Shown: positions 1 to 6,817, counted from the first letter of the stretch. The stretch: 8,645 nucleotides of DNA from Candidatus Neomicrothrix sp. UBA4742 (GCA_002403895.1 DHIQ01000195.1:16400-25044); one strand, 5' to 3'. Notes: a model not told the origin generated them from the sequence alone. A program made the numbers and translations.

Positions 1-1152
1 ATGATCGACAAGGACGAATACCCGCAGACGGCCGAGATCGAGCGCCGCTGTGTCCACATGCTCGCCGACCTGTGGAACGCCCCCGAAGCGGCCAACACCA
101 TCGGGGCCTCGGCCATCGGCTCGTCGGAGGCGTGCATGCTGGCCGGCATGGCGGCCAAGTGGCGGTGGCGGGCCAAGCGCGAAGCCGAGGGCAAGCCGAC
201 GGACAAGCCGAACATGGTGTGCGGCGCCGTTCAGGTCGTGTGGCACAAGTTCGCCAAGTACTGGGACATCGAGATGCGCGAGGTCGCCATGTCGCAGAAC
301 CACTACGAGATGACGGCCGAGGACATGCTGGCCCGGGTCGACGAGAACACGATCATGGTGGTGCCCACGCTGGGGGTGACCTATACCGGCTCCTACGAGC
401 TGGTGAAGCCGCTAGCCGACGCCCTCGACCAGCTCCAGGCCGAGACGGGCCTCGACATCGACATCCACGTCGATGGGGCCAGCGGCGCGTTCCTGGCGCC
501 GTTCTGCGCCCCCGATCTCGAGTGGGACTTCCGCCTGCCGCGGGTCAAGTCGATCAGCACGTCGGGCCACAAGTTCGGATTGGCGCCGCTGGGGGTCGGG
601 TGGGTGGTGTGGCGCGACGCCGCCGAGTTGCCCGACGACCTGATCTTCCACGTGAGCTACCTGGGCGGCGACATGCCGGTGTTCCAGATCAACTTCTCCC
701 GGCCGGCCGGGCAGATCGTGGCCCAGTACTACGACTTCCTACGCCTTGGATGGGAGGGCTACCACCGCGTGCACATGGCGGCCTACGACACCTCAAAGTT
801 CCTGGCCGCCGAGATCGTCAAGATCGGTCCCTTCGAGCTGTTGTGTGGTGGGGAGGAGAGCAGTTGCATTCCGTGCGTGACGTGGCGCCTCCCCGAGGGG
901 GTCGACCCTGGGTACACCCTGTTCGACCTGGCTGACCGCCTGCGCATCCGGGGGTGGCAGGTGCCGGCCTACCCGCTGACCGGTGAGGTGGCGAACATCC
1001 CGGTGCAGCGCATCCTGGTGCGCCAGGACGTGAGTCGCGATCTGGCCTCATTGCTGCTCGACGACTTTCGTGACGCGGTAGCCCATTTCGACAAGCATCC
1101 GGTGAGCGTCCCCATGACCAAGGAAGAGTCCAGCGGGTTCAGCCATCTCTGA
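1..1152 (+). CDS. gadB: Glutamate decarboxylase, 5'-truncated by the window edge
   Basis: This is a cytoplasmic PLP enzyme that converts L-glutamate to GABA and CO2, consuming a proton (acid resistance or GABA shunt). The 383 visible residues align from memory with E. coli GadB (466 aa) at an offset of about 85. The ATG at base 1 is therefore an internal Met (the ...MIDKEEYPQ segment), and about 85 N-terminal residues lie off-window. Visible landmarks are GSSEA (41-45, phosphate-binding region), [10 protein letters not shown] (121-130), the HVDGASG aspartate at D158 (E. coli D243) and [11 protein letters not shown] with Schiff-base lysine K191 (E. coli K276). NFSRPAGQ is at 231-238. The C-terminus FSHL keeps the penultimate histidine that plugs the active site of E. 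coli GadB at neutral pH. The stop is TGA at 1150-1152, and the next gene begins 4 nt later. Family assignment is very secure; the physiological role is inferred. Confidence 0.96.
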   Translation: MIDKDEYPQTAEIERRCVHMLADLWNAPEAANTIGASAIGSSEACMLAGMAAKWRWRAKREAEGKPTDKPNMVCGAVQVVWHKFAKYWDIEMREVAMSQNHYEMTAEDMLARVDENTIMVVPTLGVTYTGSYELVKPLADALDQLQAETGLDIDIHVDGASGAFLAPFCAPDLEWDFRLPRVKSISTSGHKFGLAPLGVGWVVWRDAAELPDDLIFHVSYLGGDMPVFQINFSRPAGQIVAQYYDFLRLGWEGYHRVHMAAYDTSKFLAAEIVKIGPFELLCGGEESSCIPCVTWRLPEGVDPGYTLFDLADRLRIRGWQVPAYPLTGEVANIPVQRILVRQDVSRDLASLLLDDFRDAVAHFDKHPVSVPMTKEESSGFSHL

Positions 1153-1156
1153 TCCG

Positions 1157-1870
1157 GTGCCTGACGGGGGGCCCGAGGCGGCGGCGTCGGCTGGTACCAG
1201 TTGGTGGATGCCGGGCCGGGCCGACTGGCAGGTGGCCGCCCTCTTCATCGTCGGGTCAGCCTGCTTCGCCCTGGGGGCATTGCCGGGTTACGCCTCGATG
1301 GTTGGAACCGAAGCCGACGGCGTTACCTACTTCGTCGGCTCGCTCTTCTTCACCTCGGCCGCGCTGCTGCAGTTCCTGATCTCGATCGGGGTGGTGCGGG
1401 CCGACCGACGACCTCGGGCGGGGGTGCAATGGCGCCTGATGGGGCGCGCTCCCCGTCAGGTCGAGTGGTGGGCCGGGAGCGTCCAGCTCGTCGGCACCCT
1501 GTTCTTCAACCTCAGCACGTTCGCCGCGCTCCACCAGAACTTCACCGTGACCGAGGCGAATCGCCGGGTGTGGGGCCCCGACGTGTTGGGGTCGATCGCC
1601 TTCCTGGTGGCCAGCGGACTGGTCTATGCCGATGTGCGTCGCCCGTGGCTCGCCTGGCGTCCTCGGGATCTGGGCTGGTCGGTGGCCACCCTCAACCTGG
1701 TCGGGTCGGTGGCCTTCGGCGCATCGGCCATCGCCGCCAAGGTGCTGTCGACCGGCGACCTGCGCAACCTGGCGCTGGCCAACCTGGGCACCTTCGTGGG
1801 GGCCCTGTGCTTCCTCCTCGGCGCCGTGCTGTTGATCCCCGATCAGGAACGGGCCGAGCTGCCCGGTTGA
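1157..1870 (+). CDS. Six-helix membrane protein of unknown function, possibly YrhK-like
   Basis: 237 residues with six hydrophobic segments, at about 25-48, 55-80, 104-126, 141-160, 173-196 and 205-227. Each contains a version of the motif [VL]-G-[STA]-x-x-F: IVGSACF, FVGSLFF, LVGTLFF, VLGSIAF, LVGSVAF and FVGALCF. This points to an internally repeated helix architecture. It resembles YrhK-type membrane proteins, but I recognise the family only loosely, so no function is assigned. It starts at GTG 1157, 4 nt after the gadB stop, with no clear Shine-Dalgarno, which suggests translational coupling. An in-frame ATG at 1208 (residue 18), just before the first helix and preceded by a weak GGTGG, is a reasonable alternative start. 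It is not a GadC-type antiporter: it is far too short and lacks the 12-TM APC layout. Location next to gadB suggests shared expression. Confidence 0.82.
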   Translation: MPDGGPEAAASAGTSWWMPGRADWQVAALFIVGSACFALGALPGYASMVGTEADGVTYFVGSLFFTSAALLQFLISIGVVRADRRPRAGVQWRLMGRAPRQVEWWAGSVQLVGTLFFNLSTFAALHQNFTVTEANRRVWGPDVLGSIAFLVASGLVYADVRRPWLAWRPRDLGWSVATLNLVGSVAFGASAIAAKVLSTGDLRNLALANLGTFVGALCFLLGAVLLIPDQERAELPG

Positions 1871-2297
1871 CCCCGGCCGGCCACGAGCCCACGGTCCCCG
1901 GATTCGGCGTCAGCTCTTCCCGCTGTGAGCGGGTGAAACCGGGGGTGAAGATACGGAGGAGCGGGTTCGAGGCGAACGGTCCCGAGCCTCGGAACCTCGC
2001 CACCAGGAGCTCCAGGGGCTCGGGCCCCGTTCTTCGGGTGGCCCTCCGCAAAACCACCCGAGCCTGCATTCTGGAACGCGGCCGGCGGGAGGCATATAGG
2101 GCAAAGGGACCGAATGTCGGTATCGGCGCTGATTCGATCTGGTGTCGTCGTCGCCCGGCAACGAGCTGGGACCCCTGGAGTAGGAGGATGACGCGTGATC
2201 AACGACCGGACTCGGTCCCACGGGCCTTGACTATCCCGCCGGAGCGGCACAGGTTGGAACTTGACCAGGAGTGCCGCGAAATGAGGGGGGCCCGGTA
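1871..2297. other. Intergenic/leader region upstream of the arylsulfotransferase gene
   Basis: No convincing long gene is seen in these 427 bases. Plus-strand inverted repeats are: 1919-1924 with 1928-1933 (cccgct/agcggg, 3-nt loop), just after the membrane-protein gene; 1981-1988 with 2017-2024 (cccgagcc/ggctcggg); and 2034-2041 with 2054-2061 (tcgggtgg/ccacccga, 12-nt loop). None has a U-tract, so they are not typical terminators. A TATA-like CATATAGG at 2093-2100 and a TTGACT at 2227-2232 are possible promoter parts, but neither has a good partner element. A perfect AGGAGG lies at 2182-2187 (see the small ORF at 2188-2298). The long open frame crossing this region from 1201 to 2298 overlaps the membrane protein out of frame and is probably chance. 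Confidence 0.5.
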
Positions 2298-2298
2298 A
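2188..2298 (+). CDS. Possible 36-codon leader ORF overlapping the sulfotransferase start
   Basis: This frame opens at ATG 2188 (MTRDQRPDSV...), runs 36 codons and ends in TAA at 2296-2298, sharing its last A with the ATG of the sulfotransferase (TAATG). The overlap geometry is typical of translational coupling. AGGAGG at 2182-2187 abuts this ATG, which is too close for ordinary initiation. The same AGGAGG sits 7 nt before GTG 2195 in another frame, which would encode an 11-residue peptide beginning MINDR and ending with TGA at 2228-2230. I recognise neither peptide, and both are rich in charged residues without a hydrophobic segment. Either could be a regulatory leader peptide or chance; the support is the ribosome-binding site and the overlap only. 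Confidence 0.2.
   Translation: MTRDQRPDSVPRALTIPPERHRLELDQECREMRGAR
2283..2290 (+). promoter_or_regulatory. Ribosome-binding site fixing the sulfotransferase start
   Basis: GAGGGGGG at 2283-2290 lies 7 nt before ATG 2298. This supports that ATG over the in-frame GTG at 2271, which would add nine polar residues in front of the signal peptide. Confidence 0.7.
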
Positions 2299-4553
2299 TG
2301 AGTGCTTTGGGCGGAGTCGGTTTGGCGCGGCAGGTGGCTGGGGCGGCGTGTGTCGCGTTGTTGGTGGTAGTCGTGGGGATCGTGCCGGCGGGGGCGGTGT
2401 CTCGGCCGGCTGGGTCGGTGTCGCCGGCCATCGCGGTGTTGCAGATTTCGACGACACCGGCGCTGCAGCCGGCGTTCGATCCGGCGGTCTCTGATTATGT
2501 GAGTCTCTGCAGTGAGGCGGCGCCGGTGGTCGTGTCAGTGGCCGCACCGACGGGGACCACAGTCTCAGTGGAGGGTCAGGCGGCGCTGAGTGGGTCGTTC
2601 ACGGCGTCGGTCAGCCGGGCGGTGGGTCAGAGTTTTAGCTTTACGACGCTCTCGGCCGGCGTTCCGTCGACGTTCTATGTGCGCTGTCTGCCGGCTGACT
2701 ATCCCCCCATCACGACGACCCGCACGGGGGTGAGCCAGGCCGAGTACTACATGGTGTCGCCGATCGCGACGACCAGTTTCGGTCCGCCACCGCCGCCGTT
2801 GTCGACCCAGTACGTGTCGATCGTCGACGGAAACGGGGTACCCGTGTGGTGGTACAACGTGGCCGGTCAGGTCCCACCGAACGTGCCGGCCACCGATTTC
2901 GATCGGTTGCCCGACGGGAATCTGGCGTTCACCTTCGGCGGCCAGGGCGGCGGGCCGCTCACCAACGGCGGATCCTTCGAGCTGTCCCTAGCCGGCAACA
3001 TCGTGCGATCGATGAACACGGTGGGCGTGTCGGAGGACGGCCACGATATCCAGATGCTGCCCAACGGCAACTTCCTCCTGGAGGCATATCCGATCCGGAC
3101 GAACGTCGATTTGTCGGCGATAGGCGGGTCGGCCAATGCCACCATCGAAGACGCCGAGATTCAAGTGGTGACCCCATCCGGGATATTGCTGTGGAAGTGG
3201 GATGCGTTGGCGCATGTGCCGGTGACGGAGCTTGAGCCTTCATTGTGGGCGGAAATGGCCGCCGCCTCCCAGGCCGACATATATCACATCAACTCGGTGG
3301 CCTATGACCCGGCCACCGGCAACGTCGTCACGTCGTTGCGTCATGAGTCGGGCGTCTATGCGATCAACCCGTCCACCGGGGCCATCGTCTGGAAGGTGGG
3401 CGGCACCCACCGCCCCGAGAGCTTGACCATCATCGGTGATCCCGTGGGTGGTCCGGTCGGTCAGCACGACGCGAGGCTGACCTCTGCCGGGGTGCTGAGT
3501 CTCTACGACAATGGGGCCGAACGGGCCGCCATCCAGCCTCACGCCCCACGTGCCGTGCGCTACCAACTCGACACGACCGCGGGCACGGCCACCTTCATCG
3601 ATCAGGTCACCGACCCGGCCGTTCCCACCTCGGTGTGTTGTGGCAGCGCCCGCCGCCTCGACGGCGGGAATTGGGTGATCGGCTGGGGCTTCAACGACCG
3701 CATCACCGAGACCACCGCCACCGGCACTCCGGTGATGACCATGAGCTTTGCCGGCAGCTTGTTCAGCTACCGGGCCATCCCGCTATCGCCTGGCGTGTTG
3801 ACCCGCGCCGCGTTGCGCGACGGTATGAACGCCCAGCACCCGGTCGGGTTGATTTCGGTCGGCTCGGTCGACCTCACGCGAGGCAATTCGGGAGGGGCGC
3901 GCCTGGTCCTGTTCCCCATCACGTTGTCTCAACCGTCGACCAGCCCGGTGACCGTGCACTATGAGATCGGACCCGACGGCACTGCCTATTCGGCGTCCAG
4001 CCCTACCGATTTCCTCGCGGTGGCTGGGACGGTCACGTTCAACCCCACCCCCGGGGGTGTCACCCCCAACGTCCAATATGTGGCCACCCTGGTGAATCCC
4101 GACGCGTTCGGCGGGCCGGGGAAGACCTTCTCCGTCCTCCTGACGAATCCCACCGGGGGCTACCAGATCGGCCATGGCATCGGCGTCGGGCTGATCCTTC
4201 CCGACCTATCATCCAGCACCCCCCGGGCCAGCATCGGTGACGCCTTGATCTGGAACGGCACCTCCGGCAACGGCCGGGTCGCGATCGTGCCAGTCACCTT
4301 GAGCAGGCCTGCCGCCGCCACCCTCACCGTCACCGTCACCGTCGCCGACGGCACCGCCAAATCCGGCACCGACTACTTGGCCCAGCCCACTGCCACCGTC
4401 ACCTTCTCGCCCGGCCAAACCGAGCAGTTCGTCTACATCGGTGCCATCCCAATGGCGACGGTCACCCCGTCGAGGACCGTCAATCTCTCGTTGAGCAATC
4501 CTCACGGTGGGCTCAGCTTGTTCAAGGCGACGGGCCTCGTCCTCCTCGGGTGA
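2298..4553 (+). CDS. Secreted arylsulfotransferase (ASST) with cadherin-like and two Calx-beta domains
   Basis: 751 residues. ASSTs move a sulfuryl group from a phenolic sulfate ester to another phenol through a sulfo-histidine intermediate. Residues 1-33 are a signal peptide (long V-rich core, AGA before V34), so the enzyme acts outside the membrane. About 45-128 is a cadherin-like beta-sandwich (PAFDPAVSDYVSL). About 145-495 is the ASST propeller: GHDIQMLPNGNFLL (H249), DIYHINSV (H330), VTSLRHES (R348) and GQHDARL (H390). These match the H252/H356/R374/H436 active-site set of uropathogenic E. coli ASST, including the 18-residue H-to-R spacing, so H390 is the likely nucleophile. Residues 505-630 and 640-751 are two Calx-beta-like repeats (GTAYSASSPTDF, GTAKSGTDYL) that may bind calcium or act as adhesive spacers. 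Cysteines are C71, C130 and the vicinal pair C447-C448. The copper oxidase gene follows after 86 nt. The actual substrates cannot be told from sequence. Confidence 0.88.
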   Translation: MSALGGVGLARQVAGAACVALLVVVVGIVPAGAVSRPAGSVSPAIAVLQISTTPALQPAFDPAVSDYVSLCSEAAPVVVSVAAPTGTTVSVEGQAALSGSFTASVSRAVGQSFSFTTLSAGVPSTFYVRCLPADYPPITTTRTGVSQAEYYMVSPIATTSFGPPPPPLSTQYVSIVDGNGVPVWWYNVAGQVPPNVPATDFDRLPDGNLAFTFGGQGGGPLTNGGSFELSLAGNIVRSMNTVGVSEDGHDIQMLPNGNFLLEAYPIRTNVDLSAIGGSANATIEDAEIQVVTPSGILLWKWDALAHVPVTELEPSLWAEMAAASQADIYHINSVAYDPATGNVVTSLRHESGVYAINPSTGAIVWKVGGTHRPESLTIIGDPVGGPVGQHDARLTSAGVLSLYDNGAERAAIQPHAPRAVRYQLDTTAGTATFIDQVTDPAVPTSVCCGSARRLDGGNWVIGWGFNDRITETTATGTPVMTMSFAGSLFSYRAIPLSPGVLTRAALRDGMNAQHPVGLISVGSVDLTRGNSGGARLVLFPITLSQPSTSPVTVHYEIGPDGTAYSASSPTDFLAVAGTVTFNPTPGGVTPNVQYVATLVNPDAFGGPGKTFSVLLTNPTGGYQIGHGIGVGLILPDLSSSTPRASIGDALIWNGTSGNGRVAIVPVTLSRPAAATLTVTVTVADGTAKSGTDYLAQPTATVTFSPGQTEQFVYIGAIPMATVTPSRTVNLSLSNPHGGLSLFKATGLVLLG

Positions 4554-4630
4554 GTGTCCGCCCGGGGGAGGCTCACTCGGGTCGATGCCGAAGCATTGCT
4601 TCGTGAAGGGCGAACAGAGAAGGTGGCGAA

Positions 4631-4636
4631 AGGGGG
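4631..4636 (+). promoter_or_regulatory. Ribosome-binding site of the copper oxidase gene
   Basis: AGGGGG at 4631-4636 lies 3 nt before ATG 4640 and 6 nt before ATG 4643. The TTG at 4637 touches it and is an unlikely start. Spacing slightly favours ATG 4643, but 4640 is also possible; the two differ by one residue. A small hairpin (4589-4594 with 4598-4603, cgaagc/gcttcg) sits upstream in the 86-nt gap. Confidence 0.5.
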
Positions 4637-4639
4637 TTG

Positions 4640-6349
4640 ATGATGCGGGTCAGGCGATTTGTCGGGTGCATCGCGATCGCGATGTTGATGATGTCGGCGG
4701 TCTCGCTACTCGGCGCGGGCGCCGACGCGGTGGTTCCCGCCATCGGCGGCACGCAAGCGCTGTCGCCCATCGCTACGAAGGGTGACGCGTTCAGTTCGGT
4801 CGTGACGTTCCGCACGCCCGATGGTCTGTTGGCCGCTCCGATCCATGGCGCGGTCATGCCCGACGGTCGGGTCTTCCTTCTCGGCCACGTGCAGGCCGAC
4901 AAGCCGGAGATGATGCACGGGGCGTGGACTCAGGCGGTCGACGCCCCCGGGGCCGTCCTTCCGAAACAGGTGACGATCAACCCGATCATGGCGCCGACCG
5001 ACCTGCACGGCACCCTCTCTGGCGACTACACGCTCGACGACAGTTTCGTGTGCGGCGGAAACACGTTCTTGAGCGACGGACGACTGATGATCGCCGGCGG
5101 TCCGAGGACGGTGACCAACACCCTCACGGGAGAACTCGTGCTCGCGGTGGGTGTGGGCTACGGATCGACGTACGACGGTTCGGCGTGGAAGCGCGTGCCT
5201 GGCTTCATGGCCGGCAAGGGCGGCTACCTCGCCACTCGCTGGTATCCCACGCTCACCCGCCTGGCCGACGGCCGCATCCTCGTCACCGGCGGCTTCGACG
5301 TCCTCACGCCGTTCCTCGACCCCAACGTCAGCGAGGAGATCTTCAACCCAGTCGACAACTCATGGACCGAGATCTCCAGCCAACAGCAGACGCCGCCGCA
5401 AACCCATGACGCCGACTACACCGCGGTCTTCCAGTTGCCAAAGGCGGCCGCCGGCTCCGACGTGGCGATGATCGGCGAGGACGGCGTGCCGATCATGCTG
5501 AACACCGCGACGACGCCGGCAACGTGGCGGGTGAGTCCGAACCTGCGGCCGGGGGCGACGAACGGTGCGACCTACAGCTCCGGTGCGGGCACCGCATTGC
5601 TCACGATCCGCCTGACCGACAACGAGTGGGGTTACCACAACGGATCGTTCCTGACGATGGGTGGCGCGCTCGGGACATCGGCCATGACGCACGCAGATGT
5701 GTATGACCCCATCACCGATGCCTGGCACGCCACGATCGATACGGGGGTGGCTCGCCACTATCCCGCGACCGTTGTGCTGCCTGATAGTCGCGTGCTGGTG
5801 ATCAATGGCCACGACACGACCGCAACCCCGGGCGTGCTATCGCCGCAATACATCGATCCCGCGAACGGGTTTGCGGTGTCGACCAGTCCCGCGGTCGCGA
5901 CGGAGATCCGCGGGTATCACAACGTGGCGATGCTTCTGCCCGATGGCCGGGTGCTGGTGGCCAGCGGCCGCGACGTCAATCGCGACACCTCGTTGGAGAA
6001 AGCCGACTACGCCTACTTCTCGCCCTCCTACATGGCCAAGCCGCGTCCGGTGATCGTGAACGCCCCGCTGAAGCTCGGCTACGGCCAGAACGTGTTCCTC
6101 GGTACGACCAACCGCAAGCCCACCGACGCGATGCTCGTGGCCCTGCCGGCGATGACCCATTCGTTCGATCAGAACCAGCGATCGATCCAGATCAAGCTGC
6201 GGTCGATCGTGGCGGACGCCGCCAACAACCAGATCTCGGTCATCACCGGACCCAGCGATGCGAACGTGGCGCCCCCCGGTGACTACATGCTCTTCGCTCT
6301 CGATGCCAACCGCGTGCCATCGGTGGCGCGCATCGTGCACATCGGTTGA
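4640..6349 (+). CDS. Secreted Tyr-Cys copper-radical oxidase, glyoxal/galactose oxidase-like
   Basis: 569 residues counted from ATG 4640. Residues 1-30 form a signal peptide (RVRR n-region, hydrophobic core, ADA before V31). The body has Kelch-type blades with repeated PDGR/ADGR-V-L-x-x-GG turns: MPDGRVFLLGH, LSDGRLMIAGG, LADGRILVTGG, LPDSRVLVING and LLPDGRVLVASG. The C-terminal ~105 residues form the Ig-like (early-set, DUF1929) domain. Against Fusarium galactose oxidase, C138 (FVCGG) matches C228 of the Tyr-Cys cofactor and Y202 (RWYPTL) matches Y272. Y426-H427 (GYHNVAML) match Y495-H496, and H507 (MTHSFDQNQR) matches H581, so the copper and radical site looks complete. The stacking Trp290 position is Asp (D220), as expected of a glyoxal-oxidase-like rather than true galactose oxidase. 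Expected reaction: alcohol or aldehyde oxidation with O2 to H2O2. Streptomyces GlxA works with the glycan synthase CslA, but no such gene is visible here. Probably co-transcribed with the upstream sulfotransferase. Confidence 0.9.
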   Translation: MMRVRRFVGCIAIAMLMMSAVSLLGAGADAVVPAIGGTQALSPIATKGDAFSSVVTFRTPDGLLAAPIHGAVMPDGRVFLLGHVQADKPEMMHGAWTQAVDAPGAVLPKQVTINPIMAPTDLHGTLSGDYTLDDSFVCGGNTFLSDGRLMIAGGPRTVTNTLTGELVLAVGVGYGSTYDGSAWKRVPGFMAGKGGYLATRWYPTLTRLADGRILVTGGFDVLTPFLDPNVSEEIFNPVDNSWTEISSQQQTPPQTHDADYTAVFQLPKAAAGSDVAMIGEDGVPIMLNTATTPATWRVSPNLRPGATNGATYSSGAGTALLTIRLTDNEWGYHNGSFLTMGGALGTSAMTHADVYDPITDAWHATIDTGVARHYPATVVLPDSRVLVINGHDTTATPGVLSPQYIDPANGFAVSTSPAVATEIRGYHNVAMLLPDGRVLVASGRDVNRDTSLEKADYAYFSPSYMAKPRPVIVNAPLKLGYGQNVFLGTTNRKPTDAMLVALPAMTHSFDQNQRSIQIKLRSIVADAANNQISVITGPSDANVAPPGDYMLFALDANRVPSVARIVHIG

Positions 6350-6556
6350 GTCAGTAGGTGTCTGACCCAGGCGGGAGTCGCCACCACCCACCACGACGTT
6401 CTCGACGCAATGGTGGCCGGTGCTCCGATCGAACGCGCCGCCGGAGGAGATGAGGCGAGGCGGGAGGCCACCCCGTTCGAGGGGTGATGATGGTAAGTCC
6501 GCCTGTTCATGAAAAACGCACCGTCTCTCCGTTTCGGAAGTGCCCGGGGAACGGCG

Positions 6557-6586
6557 ACGGGGGCGGACCTTGCGGTCCGCCCCCGT
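6557..6586 (-). terminator. Perfect 13-bp hairpin, probable terminator of the pilin gene
   Basis: Arms 6557-6569 (acgggggcggacc) and 6574-6586 (ggtccgcccccgt) pair without mismatch around a 4-nt loop, TTGC. It lies 25 nt past the stop codon of the minus-strand pilin and about 210 nt past the stop of the plus-strand oxidase, so it may serve both converging transcripts. Neither side has a strong U-tract, which is common in high-GC actinobacteria. Between 6350 and 6556 I see no supported gene. Confidence 0.7.
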
Positions 6587-6611
6587 GAACTGATCTGGTG
6601 AAGCTCTGGGA

Positions 6612-6800
6612 TCAGCCGGCGACAGCCGAGCCGACCGACGAGAACTTGCTCGACGCAGCCTGGCCGAGGAAGGTCACGGCGATGATGCACACCACGGCGA
6701 TCAGCGCAACGAGGAGGGCGTACTCCACGAGCGAGGCACCACGTTCAGTCCTGCAGCGGGCCTGAAGCCAGGCGCTGACAAACTCATAAGAGGTAAGCAT
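6612..6800 (-). CDS. Flp/Fap-type pilin subunit (small type IV pilin)
   Basis: 62 residues with the Flp/Fap pilin layout: a short polar leader ending RTERG, then ASLVEYALLVALIAVVCIIA as the hydrophobic helix, then a small polar tail (QAASSKFSSVGSAVAG). Cleavage by a TadV/CpaA-type prepilin peptidase is predicted after G21. This puts Glu at +5 (E26) and Tyr at +6 (Y27) of a 41-residue mature pilin, the hallmark of the family. The protein would be inserted in the membrane and assembled into Tad-type adhesive pili. Start is ATG at 6798-6800, with AAGGGAG (plus coordinates 6811-6817) 10 nt upstream. It is the only minus-strand gene I support here. No tad/cpa assembly genes are in the window, so its machinery must be elsewhere, or it is an orphan pilin. 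A strong hairpin follows it. Confidence 0.88.
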   Translation of the reverse strand: MLTSYEFVSAWLQARCRTERGASLVEYALLVALIAVVCIIAVTFLGQAASSKFSSVGSAVAG

Positions 6801-6810
6801 TTGCGTAGTT

Positions 6811-6817
6811 CTCCCTT
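6811..6817 (-). promoter_or_regulatory. Ribosome-binding site of the pilin gene
   Basis: The minus strand reads AAGGGAG here, 10 nt before the pilin ATG. Just upstream, plus 6825-6838 (GCTAACGGTTAACC) contains the palindrome GGTTAACC at 6831-6838, a possible operator. I could not find a convincing -35/-10 pair. Confidence 0.5.

Noticed and set aside
72..935. 287-codon frame inside gadB
   Set aside because: Arg/Gly/His-rich out-of-frame shadow of a well-conserved decarboxylase.
2091..2130. GGGCAAAGGGACC-like string resembling part of a cyclic-di-GMP riboswitch
   Set aside because: The remaining conserved blocks and the paired stems of that riboswitch are absent.
2271..2297. GTG 2271 as the sulfotransferase start
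   Set aside because: No spaced ribosome-binding site; ATG 2298 has GAGGGGGG at the right distance and begins a clean signal peptide.
1201..2298. 365-codon plus-strand frame
   Set aside because: It overlaps the six-helix membrane protein out of frame and is Arg/Gly/Pro-rich, a typical GC-rich shadow. Only its last 36 codons are kept, as a low-confidence leader ORF.
1843..2547. 234-codon minus-strand frame across the leader and sulfotransferase start
   Set aside because: Pro/Thr/Arg-rich composition, no ribosome-binding site, antisense to the signal-peptide region.
6283..6690. 135-codon minus-strand frame between oxidase and pilin
   Set aside because: It overlaps the pilin, the terminator hairpin and the oxidase end, and its composition is not protein-like.
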